Source of the DNA: Oryzias latipes
Taxonomy: Eukaryota > Chordata > Actinopteri > Beloniformes > Adrianichthyidae
Direction: 5' to 3'
Assembly: GCF_002234675.1 (NCBI RefSeq)
Contig: NC_019869.2
Span: 9,658,015 to 9,722,014, forward strand
Length of the DNA stretch: 64,000 bases
The notes beneath the pieces are model-generated. The model saw only the letters and a list, made by a program, of their open reading frames with translations. It was not told the DNA's origin and did no database searches. Each line of letters opens with the position of its first letter. Position 1 is the stretch's first letter. The translations under genes and the position numbers were made by a program. Positions 52,709-64,000 of the stretch are shown piece after piece.

Positions 52709-55700
52709 TTCAAATAGTAAATTGAACAGATCTGTAAAGCAGGAACTGAGTGGTCATTTATTGGAGCCATTCATATCCATTTCATACTCAATCACTCATT
52801 CTACTGTATTTTTTAATCAGAAAAAAAATAAATGAAGGCTTCAACAGCATTCCTATGATTAGTGTCATGCTAAAAGGTTATACAACATGTGAAACAGGAA
52901 AGCCAGAGCTTTATACAAACCCTTTCTCCCGAGAAACACTGCTCCTTAGCATGACTTTTTTTAGTTCACATAACTCTTATGTGGTCAATAACTTGTTGTT
53001 TTCAAAAAGTCCAAATGTTTCTGAAAATGTTGACTTTTTTTCAGTCTTCTCCGCTGTTAATCAAAATGTAGTATTTGCCACAGCCCTTTGATCATCACTT
53101 GACTCAAACCACATGCTTTTTAAACTAAATTGTGTGTGATGCCAGGACTGTACCATTATAGCTGACATTTAGATCCTGATTTATAGTGAAATGGTGATCA
53201 GCAGCAGGTAATGTCTTGGAATTACACTGCGGCATGTTTGAAAACGGCACAAAGCAACAAAAAAATTCCAGGCGTTTACTGCACTGTCCACAGGTCTTTG
53301 TTCCAACATTAACCATCAGAGAAAAACCATCTGTGATTACAAGTCTTGCCATTCAATATATGCCTTCAAAGACTCCGACGGAATGACCAGAATGTACAGA
53401 ATGTATCTACTGGCAAAAACCAAACGTGTTTATTAGCAGATGACATGAACTTCTATTTATCTGCATGTATCTGCAGACAGTAGCCTACATGTTTTACACA
53501 GCACTTAGAAACGGTATTAACGGGCCACAAGGAGCTTTTCTTTAAGAAGCAATGGAAAGAACTTGAATTAATAATAAACTGTTGGATTGCAACTTTATTA
53601 ATCATCTCAGCTGGAGTTCTAAATGCTGCTGATAACACCAAATGACTGATCCAAAATTACACAGATGTTTAAATTGTAAGCAGCCAGGCAGAGAAGTTAT
53701 TAGCTGCAAGAGTAACAAGATATATGCTGTTTGCTGTGGTATTAACTTCATAAATTAAGTCAAATATAGTTATATGAAATCTCCTCTCAAAGATGCTGAA
53801 CTAAGCTGCAGAATCCCTGCAGAGAGTGCGATTAAAAAGTCTTTTTGAAGCTAAATGTGAAATGATTAAGACCTCTTAGAAGTCTGCATGGATCTTCAGT
53901 GCGTGTTGGTGTGTGCGTGTGTAGACCTCTTTGAAGATGGCTCTCTTGTATGAGCAGAGGAAGACCTTTACAGCAGCACTAAGTGGAGGGTGCAGCACAC
54001 TATAAAGATCCAAGATAAGTGTGTAAATGTGTGTGTGAGTTACTCTGAGAGGACTTGACATAACTTGCAGACCTGGTTTAGCTGACGCCAACCTCTTGTT
54101 ACTCGTTGTCTGTGTATGCCCTGAATGACAACCCAGAGGCGGTGCATGTGTGTGCGTAGTTTGGTGAAAAAAAACAAAAAAATTATGTTAGATGTGATCC
54201 ATTAAAAAAAACAACGCACCTAATAAACCAATATATGATCACATTGAGAAATGTAGAGAAAATGAAATACGCTTGAATAGAATAATAATCTGTATTTAAT
54301 TCAATTTGATTTTATGGCAATCTTTCTTCTTGTTAGATTTGAGAAACATATAGCTTTCAACTTTGTTTTTGCCACCCATTTTTGTCAATTCTGTTTTGCA
54401 TTTCTTGGCAGGATAAATGGCCAATTTGTTGCATGGCAATTAGCATGAATAGCAAGCAGATCCTTTCCAGTCAATTTAACATCAAACCTATCTTTTAGGG
54501 CTTTTCTAAGCCTCTTCTCCTCCTCTGCTCTCCCAGCCTCTTAATTTTAGGGCAGGCATTGTGGAGTGAGAAAAGTACTACTTTACCAGACACATAGCCT
54601 GGAGGGAGAGTGTGTTTGTTACTGTGCATGCAATTGCCTTCACATGTATGCATGAGTAGAGGCATTACAAAAGTTTTAGTGTTAAAACAAAATTCAGAAA
54701 GATTGCTTTCAGATGTTTACACAAAACAACTGCATTTATAAATCCCTAACCCACTGAGCACAAGACATCTATTAAATAACTACATCTGTTGGAGATGTTT
54801 ACTGAACAGACAACTCCTCTATGTTAGTCTATTTGATGTCTACCAAAAGACTTCTGAACAATATCTGCATATAAAAGTCTCCTATGTCTACCTGTACTAG
54901 TGCTGTCTTGGGATAATTCAAACGTGTATAAGACTACTTATTTAAACATTTAATAGCAATTATACAACTGGTTTTGGTCGTGATTTTGCTCACAGATGAC
55001 TAGTAATCCCATAATTCTGCATTTAAAAATTTAGCAAACTTTTCCATTAAAATCGTCCTGGGGTTAAAAGATCTCAGAAATTTTCTTTAAAACAACATCC
55101 AACATATTTGTACAACTTCACGATTGAACAACACAGTTATTCAGAAGAATCCAAACAGCTCATCTTAAATTTTTCAACAATTTTACTAATCAAAATTCAA
55201 CTAAAGACATTTCAAACACACAAAAATCCACTAAAATAATGCAGATAACAACAGAAACAGGGTGTTGCAGCCTCTGCTAGAGATATATATAACCCTTGAA
55301 CAACTACACTTTGAAAAGTCACTTTAAACAAAGTGAACCAGATTTTAGACACCATCAGATTGTCCTTCAGCATTATGGATCTTGTTAAATGGGTCTTTAT
55401 GATTACTGTTCTTTGTAGCATTGTCAAAAGTTTGGAGAATGGCCTCTAAAACACATAAAACAACCATTCTTTCTAATGTTATTAAAACTTTTTTTTTTAA
55501 TTTTACAGTTAGTATCTACTTTATAGTATTAGATCTTAGTGCATACATTCTTGGGGATTGGGAATTCAATCAACTATTTCTAGTTTATTTAATTTACATT
55601 TACATAAGGGATACTGGCTGACAAAGTCTCCATTATCAGAAATTAACTGACGACTCTATTAATTTCTGTTATACCATGGTCCAGGTAAACACTCATTTCT

Positions 55701-56590
55701 GATTGGCTGCTGGGTGTGTGTACTTTGCGGAAGCATCCATCCTCCGCTTTGCGTCGGACGGTTGCTTCCGTGAAGTGCGTTAATGCTGATAATACACACT
55801 TCAAAGGCCATTAACTCGCTTATACCATGGTCACTTACAAAAGAAAGAAATTTTCAACCAGTTTTTAGTAAGTTATGCTTGTTGTTTATTCGGTTTGGAT
55901 TGCTTTTTTCTCAAAAAGCGGAGTATGTGTTACGTGGTGCGAAAGGAAAACGTGGCAAAGAACATGGGTAAAGGAAACCGATATTTATGCTGATCTCCTC
56001 GTTAGGTGAAGTAAAGCATCAGTTATGAAAGAAATTTCTCCTCTTACTGCTTGTTTTTGTCCAGATGATGAAGCTAAAGTTTGTTTTAAAGAAGCTAGCG
56101 CAGTGAGGTAGAACATTTAAGCTAGGTGACCGGAGATTCTTTTTTTTTTTAAATGATATGAAAAATGATATTGTGATGATATAGCGATACACTCTGATAG
56201 ATTTTATTCTTAAGCTAGTAATAGACAGTTTTTACCATGATGTGTGGAATGAGAGTGAACACATAACCAAAAAAAAACTAAAAGAAGAATAAAAAAAATT
56301 AAAATAGAAAATGCATCATTTTCTGACATAAATGTGAAATGTATAAGCAAAGAAAGAACTGATCAATTTTGCTTCGGTTTGAAAGCCTTTAAAAAGTGAC
56401 AAACAATCCATCATATAAATACAACTTCACGAGTGAACAGCAGATTCATTCAGAAGAATCCAAACAGTTCATTTCCAAACAGAAACACATTTAAATCTCA
56501 ATAAAGTTGACTAGTGTGGTCGACTCACTGTTTCCCTCATGCAGGCGGATGGACTTTGGCCCCATTGGACACAATTCCATACAAACACAC
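52709..56590. other. Intergenic, no gene seen
   Basis: No coding exon recognised. About 80 bases at 55085-55165 recur at 56405-56480 (ACAACTTCACGA, CAGAAGAATCCAAACAG), a local duplication. Confidence 0.4.
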
Positions 56591-56670
56591 ACTTTATATC
56601 ACACATGATGATCTAGCTTCCAAATCACTGAGGTAGCTGTGATCAGAAGAACTAAGTCCATCCATCAGTA

Positions 56671-56742
56671 ATGAAAGTGAAAAATGTTGCCTGGATGTTG
56701 ATGATTGTGCTGCTGGGCTTCCACGCATCAATCAACAGACAC
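56671..56742 (+). CDS. Candidate signal-peptide first exon, gene unknown
   Basis: The ATG at 56671 opens 24 codons. The reading is typical of a secretory signal: a basic start (MKVKNVAW), a hydrophobic core (MLMIVLLGF) and a small-residue end (HASINRH). A GTATGC donor follows exactly at 56743, and TTATAT at 56594-56599 could be a TATA box about 75 bases upstream. No second exon was recognised downstream, and the frame itself ends soon after the donor. It may be the first exon of a small secreted protein gene or pure chance. Confidence 0.2.
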
Positions 56743-57240
56743 GTATGCATTAAACAGAGAAGTCACCAAAAACGTGAAAAATGAACACGAGTAAATGAAT
56801 CTCCAAGTCAAAGAGCTAGATGTATGAATGTGTGAGTGTGTGATACAGAGGGATGATTTGTGTTGTTAGTGAAAAGAACGTGCTCCAAACCATGATGCAT
56901 TCACAGAATGTATTAGGGTTGTCTTCCCACAGCAGTGCTGCTAATGTCACTGAATTATGTAAAGGAAGCGACTGTTAAATTCCTCAGCACAACAATTAGG
57001 TATAGTCTGACAAATCAAAACATGGGCACAACTAAAATCTGTTATGAGATGAACCTGAGAAAGAAAAATGAAACTAGCTTTATAGTTAGAAACTTGTCAG
57101 AACACCTGTGACTAAAAAAGGAATTTCTCAGTTTGTAAAGTAGTTGACAGTGATGGACAATGAAGTAAATGCATCACATTTGTTCATTCCTCCTAAAAGA
57201 CATCTTTGAGAATGGGAAGACTAATAAGCGTTGCCTGTTA

Positions 57241-57490
57241 GCGGCGGGATAGCTCAGTTGGTGAAGCACAGGACTGGTTTATGGGAAATCAGGCTTTGAT
57301 TCCTAAGGGGTACAATAAGCCTCATCCAGTGTGGGCTCTTTGCCCTTTTATATAGACACATGGGATCCAAATCTCGGTCCCCAGCCTGGATAAAATACTG
57401 CGTTGAATCAGGAAGGAGATCTGGCGTAAAAATCTCAATGTGAATCAGTGGCTTCCTCTGAAGAGATGTGTGTGGTGAACAACAATATGT
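57241..57490 (+). repeat. tRNA-derived SINE with RTE-type tail
   Basis: The head has GATAGCTCAGTTGGT (A box) and CTTTGATTCC (B-box-like). The body ends with CAGGAAGGAGATCTGGCGTAAAA, a tail segment shared by fish SINEs mobilised by RTE LINEs. It is not a tRNA gene because the acceptor stem does not close. Confidence 0.6.
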
Positions 57491-58589
57491 GTGTTGCCTG
57501 TCCATAAGTCCAGTAAGAAAATCGATCCAACAATAAGATTTTCATTGTGTTGTTGACTAAAAAGGATGTGTCTGATTAACCAGTTGTTTTTCTGAAATAA
57601 GCACTACAAATAGAAAAAAATGTAAGAAACAAATGAAGGAAGGAAATAAACTAAATTCATAGAAGTACAAAAGCATATTTCATACTAGTCATATAAATAG
57701 ACACATACACATTTGGTAATTTAGCTTCATAAGTTTTCCCACTCTATATTTGCCTTTGATTTTACAGTTTTAATTAAAAAAACCAAGAAACTTCTCTCAT
57801 TTTAAGTATCCCAATGATTGTTTTTTATTCACAAAATATGTGAAAACTTTCAAGAAAAACTTTTGTTTTTTGTTTTACAAATCTACTTTAGTGTTTTGTG
57901 GGAATGAGTGGTGGTGCAAACCAACACTAATGATGTGGAAATTAGACATTGAGACAGGATTTTTAATAACGTTTACAGCCTTTTCTTTCAGGTAAATGGT
58001 GATGGTGATGGTAAATTTACGTGGAGCTATTTTATAACTGTAAGTTGGGAATTCCATTGATAATGATCAGTCTCTTTTCTGGCTGGCCCCGATATTGTGG
58101 AAATTGAAGCAAATCTTCTCATCTACTTGTTAGATTTGCCAAGTTTCCCTTTGCAACATGACTAAATTTGTGTCTGTGTTTATCTAATTACAATGCATGG
58201 AAGACACGGAAGATGTTTAGAGATCAGATTAACTTATTTCAAAAACCTATATAGAAGCATCTGTGATCATGTCTCCATGTCTGGGTTCATGAGATCATTC
58301 AGAGTCTCAAATGGTATATTGAGCTTCACTCCCGCTGCAAATCTGCTTTCCACCGCTACTTCCAAATAAAAACAAGAATTAAACCAACTAGGGGATCTTT
58401 TTATTATTGTCTCGATGAAAATAAGAAAACTATAAGATTTAGGAGGCCTGAGCTGGCAGCCCATCCCGCAGCTGCTCTTTGTCTGCCGTACAGCGAGCCG
58501 TACAGCGAGCCGCCCAACGTAGCGATCACCTCGCTAGTCAAAGGAAACATCAATGAAGCAATGGCAAAAAATGTGTTATTTATATTATT
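57491..58589. other. Intergenic, nothing recognised
   Basis: No supported feature. A short direct duplication, CCGTACAGCGAG, lies at 58485-58510. Confidence 0.4.
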
Positions 58590-58760
58590 GCTTTAAACCA
58601 CTTATCCTGCTTACAGTTAATATGTAACCGGAAGCATTTAAGTTTATTTTCGGTTAAAAATACGGTGTGTTTAAAAATTAAAAATTGTATTGAAGGAACA
58701 AATTACTATTTCGTGGTAACCATTTGGTCGTTTTTTTAAACCCACGTCAGGTCACGGGCT
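58590..58760. repeat. Unnamed repeat (family D)
   Basis: Matches 1770-1925: CCACTTNTC, TATGTAACCGGAA, GAACAAATTA and CCCACGTCAGGTCACGGGC occur in the same order. The class is unknown. Confidence 0.45.
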
Positions 58761-58919
58761 CTGTAGATGACAAACAACTCAGTGTGAAACCTGGACCTAT
58801 TTTGATTCTGATTTTTTGATGATGATAAATGCTTTTAGATCAGTAAAAATTAATGATTTCCCGCGGCACACCTGACCATCTCTCACGGAACACCAGTGTG
58901 CCACGACACACTGGTTGAA

Positions 58920-59060
58920 AAACACCGGTGTAGAGGCTAGCACTTTCACCTCACTAGTGAGGAGGCCCTGATTCAAAATCCTGGCTGGTTTGTTTGTGTG
59001 TGGAGTTTGGATGTTCTCCTCACGTGTTGGTTTTCTCCTTTGACTGTACAAGAACTGGAC
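58920..59060 (+). repeat. SINE fragment (family of 10096)
   Basis: The head GTAGAGGCTAGCACTTTCACCT and the TGTGTGGAGTTTGGATGTTCTC segment remain. The 3' half is lost. Confidence 0.5.
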
Positions 59061-59259
59061 TGAGTGACCCCTCCCCACTTCCCCACAGGAAGTACCCGCT
59101 GGTTCCAAGAAACCCAAATCTGTTGAACTTCTAGTGAGAAATGAACAGCTATTACTTAGTCATTCTATTAGTCAGAATTACCATGCTTGCCATGTTACTT
59201 TTTTTAAACATGTTCTTCATAATTATTTTTCTTCATGATATTTTTCTTTATTGCAAGTT

Positions 59260-59480
59260 ATTCAAGTTCTAAACTGACCAATCAGAATCCTCAATAAAAG
59301 TATGTGGTCTCATGACCAAGTTTGAAATGTTTGATAAACAGATTCTCTTTAGCCCACTTGGTAGGGGTAGTGGTAGGGGTGTGGACTTCCAAGCTCACCG
59401 CTGATTGGTGGGAGTGGTTGTCATAGAAACGTTGACTCGGACCAAACACTGCTTACTGACATTGACTGGTTTCAGCATGG
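59260..59480. repeat. Unnamed repeat (family C), second copy
   Basis: Same order of segments as 8330-8560, including AAACTGACCAATCAGA and GTGTGGACTTCCAA. Confidence 0.45.
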
Positions 59481-60120
59481 CGTGGCGTCCATACCACAAA
59501 AACATGCTACTAAATGTACTTCTTTTTTTTTTGGAGTTGGGAGTAAAAGCTAATTTTCTATGGGTGACATCACAGTAACTCCACACAATATCATGTCACT
59601 TCAAAGGTCTTTATTGATTGATTGATTGATATAATTCTCTTTGTCATTGCAGGTTTGCAAAAACAACATCTTACTTAGTGCGTGACAGTAATTGTTCTGA
59701 TGTGTAGAAACAATAAAAGAACTTTCCTTATTGTCATTGAGGATATTCCTCCTGGAGTGTCTTGGTGTCCCACAGAGCAGCTCTTTGGGACTCACAAGCA
59801 GCTTTGAAAGAGTAATTAACAGATAATGGAAGAGCATATTAGTTCATGGCACATGGAGCATTGATGAAGAGGCTCAAGTGAACTCCACTGTGCAGACTGT
59901 GATGGGAGTAAATGTGCACTGAATTAAATCCTTTCATTTACCCCTCTTACCAACCACAACCACAGTCTCTCTCAATCTGCATGACTCTTCTTCCTCCTCT
60001 TTATAAATCATGTGCTGCCCTCCGCCTCTTCCTGTCTCTGTGAGGGCAGAGACAGCAGATGTGTTTGCAGGTAGACAAAGTGATGTATGACTTATAAAAC
60101 GACCAGATTTCAAGTCAAGT

Positions 60121-60545
60121 TGTCATGGTTTGAGTTTATTTTGTCTTGGTTTTTGCTTTAGTTCTTGTTCTGTCTTGTTTGGTTCTGTTTCCTGTTTTAT
60201 TTTGAAAGGGTTCCTGTCTTCTCATGTCTTGAGTTGTACTTCCTTGGTCCCCATCTGCCCTGATCGTGTTCACCTGTGTCTTGTCTGCCCTGTTTGTATA
60301 TAAGTCTTGTCTCTGCCTTCCTCTTGTGCTGGTCCATTAACGTCTTCATGTCCTAACGTCGTAACGTCTCGTCCATGTAAGTCTTCTGCCATGTTTCATG
60401 CCACGCCACAGTAGGTTTAGGTTTGTTTGGTTATCCTGCTCTGCAGCGCCTTTTGTTTGTTCATTAAACACCTTGCCCTGAACCCGTTTGCCTCCCGTCT
60501 CTGCATCTGGGTCCTACCGGCTCTCGAGCCCCACTCCCCGTGACA
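60121..60545 (+). repeat. Solo LTR of the tandem-array element family
   Basis: 425 bases from TGTCATGG to CGTGACA, closely matching the complement of the LTRs at 13120 and 14979. It includes TATATAAGTCTTGTC and CATTAAAC. Perfect 5-base duplications CAAGT flank it (60116-60120 and 60546-60550). The interior is gone, as expected after recombination between two LTRs. Confidence 0.88.
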
Positions 60546-60550
60546 CAAGT

Positions 60551-61539
60551 CCAAGTAAAAACAGACGACAATGAAGACTTCTGAGTTGCCCAACATGTAA
60601 CAGTTCTTTTTTTTTGTATCTGCTCAAAATCACTTTTCTCTGCCATTTCAATATTTCTCAGCACTTGCTTAATCCCATGAAACCATTCATACCATATTTG
60701 ATAACTGCATTTCTGAAACCCATATCTCATTAGCATGATCAAAACTTTCCTTTAAAACTCATCACATAATAATTTGGTCCATGGAGGGTGTTCCGCATCA
60801 AGCTGTGCTGCAAAAGAGAAGTGTTTTTGTTCGTGTGAGTTTGCTCTGAAGCACAGAAGTTTACTTGTAAGTCATGACTTTTTGTTTTTGCATAAATTAC
60901 AAAACTCATATTGTTTTGTATTTTCTGAGCGCTTGCAGCTATGCGCTAACGGAGCTCACTGGTGACTATTCATGTCATAATCGAGGGGTAGTTTCGCCCC
61001 AATTTAACGACACTGTTTTTCCATATCTCTTTGCTTGGAGGGAAAAAGTTAGGGGTACTGGAAGAATTCAGATTCGGCCAAAAAGTGACTCTTTTCTTTA
61101 GACATCCTTCCTGTTTTGGATCAGGAGGGAGCAGATGCTTTTTCACATGAGCAAAGTGAAGACTTGGCAGAGAACGTTTTCCTCCGGGTTCAACGTCGGA
61201 GAAAAGGCAGCAAATGAAACATTTTTGTTAAACAATATGGATATTACGTAAAATTTAGTAAAATTGAAAAAAAAACTAATAGATAAATATTTCTTTGGTG
61301 AAAGTGCTACAATTGTCATTTATTTTATGTTCACAAAATATTGTCAACATGAGTTTGTTCGCTTAATCATAGTCTTTGAGAATTTCAAAGCCATAAAACA
61401 CTGAAGGCTATTTATTTTGGCACAATGTGCTGCAGGCATAATCAACACGAATAAAGTTTAATGCAGGTGGTAGTACTTTAAAGACAGACATCCTACAACT
61501 TTTATCCCCAATTATTAATTAGTAATAATATTTAATGTT
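60551..61539. other. Intergenic, nothing recognised
   Basis: No supported feature. Confidence 0.4.
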
Positions 61540-61820
61540 ATACTGTTGTGGGAATTTAGCAGTTTAGTTCCGTTTTTCAGTGGTGTGTTGGTCATGTCCT
61601 CTATCAGTCACTCCAGGTTCATGTTAATCATCCACAGCTGTCTTCATTTCTATTCATGGTCCTCAATGTATAGAAATGTCTTGTTTTTTAGTTCTACATT
61701 GTCATGTCATCTGTTTTTTGTTTCTCCACGGATTTTGTCCTGTTTAAGATTGTTTATCAAATGTTCTGCCACCAAACCCAGTTTCCTGCATTTTGGCTCC
61801 TTCACCTCCAGTTCCTGACA
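61540..61820 (+). repeat. Possible LTR remnant
   Basis: T/C-rich sequence ending TCCTGCATTTTGGCTCCTTC followed by CAGTTCCTGACA. This is the kind of ending seen in fish LTRs. The start is unclear and no partner or target duplication was found. Confidence 0.3.
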
Positions 61821-62194
61821 GTTGTATCCATGGAGAATCTTGTCCTATGTTGGGACTCGCAGCTAAATTCTCTTTTGCATCTGATGCTCCAAACACTTTT
61901 GTTGTGATTGGAAAGATGAAGAACTCTCAGATTCAAGTTGCTCTTTGGTGGCTCTGAGTCCAAGCGGAACCACAAAGACAGATGTAATACCGGGGGATTT
62001 TGTAGCCACTATTTTTCTTGTATATTTAATAGAAATGTATTCATGTTAAATAAAAAAAGAGAAAAAATATATACAATATGAAAAAAAGAAGAAAAAAATG
62101 GGGACACTTTTTATTATGAGGCAAAAAAGGCAGGTGCTCAAACTCAAGCCCTGTGAGTGCATGTGTCTGTGTATGAATGCATATCAAAGATTCG

Positions 62195-62737
62195 CTGATG
62201 GAAATGGTTTGTGGTGTTTTTAACATGTTCTTGTGGGATGTTTCTGATGATGGAGAACATTTCTATGAACAAGATCAAACTCAAAATTAAGTTTTTCTTT
62301 ATGCAAATCGTGGATCGGAAGCAAACAAAAAAACGCCCTTTGAAAAAGAGCTCCTTTTGGCCACAAACTCCCTCTGATGCATCCACCTGTGGACAAACAG
62401 ATCCATTTACGTCCTTGTTTTCAGCGCCAGAGCTGGCATCAGGATTAAAACTGTATGGCTATAGCTTCAATAATGTTTTATTGTTGCACCACTAATGTTT
62501 AGTTGGGGGTGTGAGGGGCTGTAAGCTAGCAGGAGGGCATGTAAATAGAGAGCTCTCAGCAATGAGAAGTGAAAGGGAGGGGTCAGGGTTTGCCCTGGCC
62601 AAAAGGGTCAGATGAACTACTGCCGCTCTGCAGAAACTATGTCCAAGAAAATCGACAGGTTTTTTATAAAACGGCATCATCATAACTAAAGGAATGCTTC
62701 TAAAATAGATCTAAAGATGATTGGAAAGGGACTTTAG
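62195..62737 (+). mobile_element. MITE family A copy, near full length
   Basis: Includes TTTTTAACATGTTCTTGTGG, GTGTGAGGGGCTGTAAGCTA, the GCTCTGCAGAAACTATGTCC run and the tail GATTGGAAAGGGACTTTA. It is the longest uninterrupted copy in the window. Confidence 0.6.
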
Positions 62738-64000
62738 GTCCCTCAATAGTTACACATCAATAATACTCAAATTTCTGCATGTACCGGTAGAAGAAAATAC
62801 AAAAGAGTCAATCTCCTTTCATCACATAAAAAAAATCTTTATAAATTAACAAGCAAAACAAACTTTTGAATGACTTTGTTGTTTTTACAAATTGTAGTCT
62901 TACACTCTAACAAGTTTATTTGCTTTGGGACATTTTGGAATGGAAATAGTAGAAAAATCCAGAATTTGCAAAGAAACTGACTGGTTCTTGATTGGTGGCT
63001 TGAAAAACAGGATTCTAAAAAATGTAATCAGGAAAGCTTGAACAATTCTCCTGGCTGCACTGCCACTGTCATCCATCAGCCTGTTGCTGACAGACGGACG
63101 ACGTGCCCTCTCACTGCAATAATTACAGGAAGCAGAGGAGGAGCTGCTCCAGGCACATCCTGGCACCCACTCACCTGGATTACTTCCTTCATCTGTGAAA
63201 CTTGTTAAGGAGTTTCAAGGCCATGAAAAGACAAATTACAAACAAAAAAAAACAAAACAGATTTACACTCAAAGTCTGCTTGGCTGCATGGAACGTTTTT
63301 AATATCACTGAGCAGGGGATAATATGACTGAATGTAACTTTTTGTGTTCTGGTAACATCTCTTTAGATTTCCAGCTTATTTTCTCCATTGGCCTCCTGAC
63401 CAATATGGCTACCAGAACAACCCAGGGGTAAGAGGGGGGGGTTCAAATAAAATAAAACACTTCCCCCTTCGCTCTCCCTGAGAAGTGCCAGATCGTTATT
63501 TCACTCCTTTCATTCTGCTCTTTCTGTCTCAATGCCCACAAAGTGTTTGGAAAACACATGGCAATCTTTTTTTGTCGACGTTCGATGGCGCGTAATAATG
63601 TGGTCATTATCTTTGCCAAAGGAACAGGTTGAGGCTCAGACAGGGTTTCATTGGGCGCCTTTAACACGCACAGACCCCCTCACACACACACACACACACA
63701 CACACTTTCAGTGTGGGAAAAGAATGCGTCTAAAAGAGAGGGACAGCTGTTTGGGTGGCGTGTGAGGATGGCGATCAGGTTAAAGGGAGGGTGGTCATGT
63801 ACTGTAAAGTCCACCTGTGCACACGGCAATGCCTCAGGCTGTGTGGGAAAACAGATACCCCCACGGGAGCCTGTCATTTTGTCTTACTTAGGTGTGCCTC
63901 CTAAAATAATGTATTTTCAACTTTGGAAAAGCTTTGCTAAAATGTGTTATTTTAACCTTCCTATACACTGTTTAAGAAATACTTTCATTTTTCAGAATAA
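62738..64000. other. Intergenic to window end
   Basis: No gene recognised. A (CA)n run lies at 63680-63705. Confidence 0.4.

Noticed and set aside
57241..57318. tRNA gene
   Set aside because: A- and B-like boxes are present, but the acceptor stem does not pair and the sequence continues into a SINE body.

Overview
The window is vertebrate nuclear DNA, almost certainly from a ray-finned (teleost) fish. It is AT-rich with small GT-AG exons, it holds teleost-type C-type lectins, and it is full of fish repeats: tRNA-derived SINEs, L2- and RLE-type LINEs, Tc1, hAT and piggyBac-like elements, and LTRs. I cannot name the species.

Layout. Bases 1-17,000 hold a tandem family of intronless secreted C-type lectins. 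The window opens in what looks like the 3' flank of a copy lying outside it. An intact EPN-type copy follows at 2735-3208. A pseudogene at 7850-8320 has an L2 LINE in its leader and a frame-breaking deletion. An intact QPD-type copy lies at 16336-16821. Between the last two sits a young 2.3-kb LTR element (13120-15398) whose internal region is one open frame built from tandem arrays.

Bases 20,230-28,450 hold a ten-exon cdca7l gene (plus strand, about 393 residues). It carries the C-terminal four-CXXC zinc domain, an FxGF motif like those in JPO2 that bind LEDGF, and an E2F-type palindrome upstream. Tail to tail with it, sp4 (minus strand, 32917-40120, seven coding exons, about 754 residues) can be read from the three-codon first exon to the stop. 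The pair matches the SP4/CDCA7L arrangement on human 7p15, except that no DNAH11 is seen between them.

From 40.9 kb to the end I find no convincing protein-coding gene, only one weak candidate signal-peptide exon at 56671-56742. This part is a repeat landscape: an RLE-type LINE with an inverted 5' end (41349-43084), a hAT element with a perfect 8-bp target duplication (49296-49973), two piggyBac-like MITEs, a MITE split by two younger elements (51247-52708), SINEs and a solo LTR (60121-60545) of the same family as the LTR element. A perfect RFX-type palindrome (44804-44818) and a ZNF143-type motif (40805-40823) are the best regulatory candidates.

The genes do not form one pathway: the lectins are secreted sugar-binding proteins, while cdca7l and sp4 encode nuclear chromatin and transcription factors. 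All splice sites and identities were read by eye. No alignment or database search was run.
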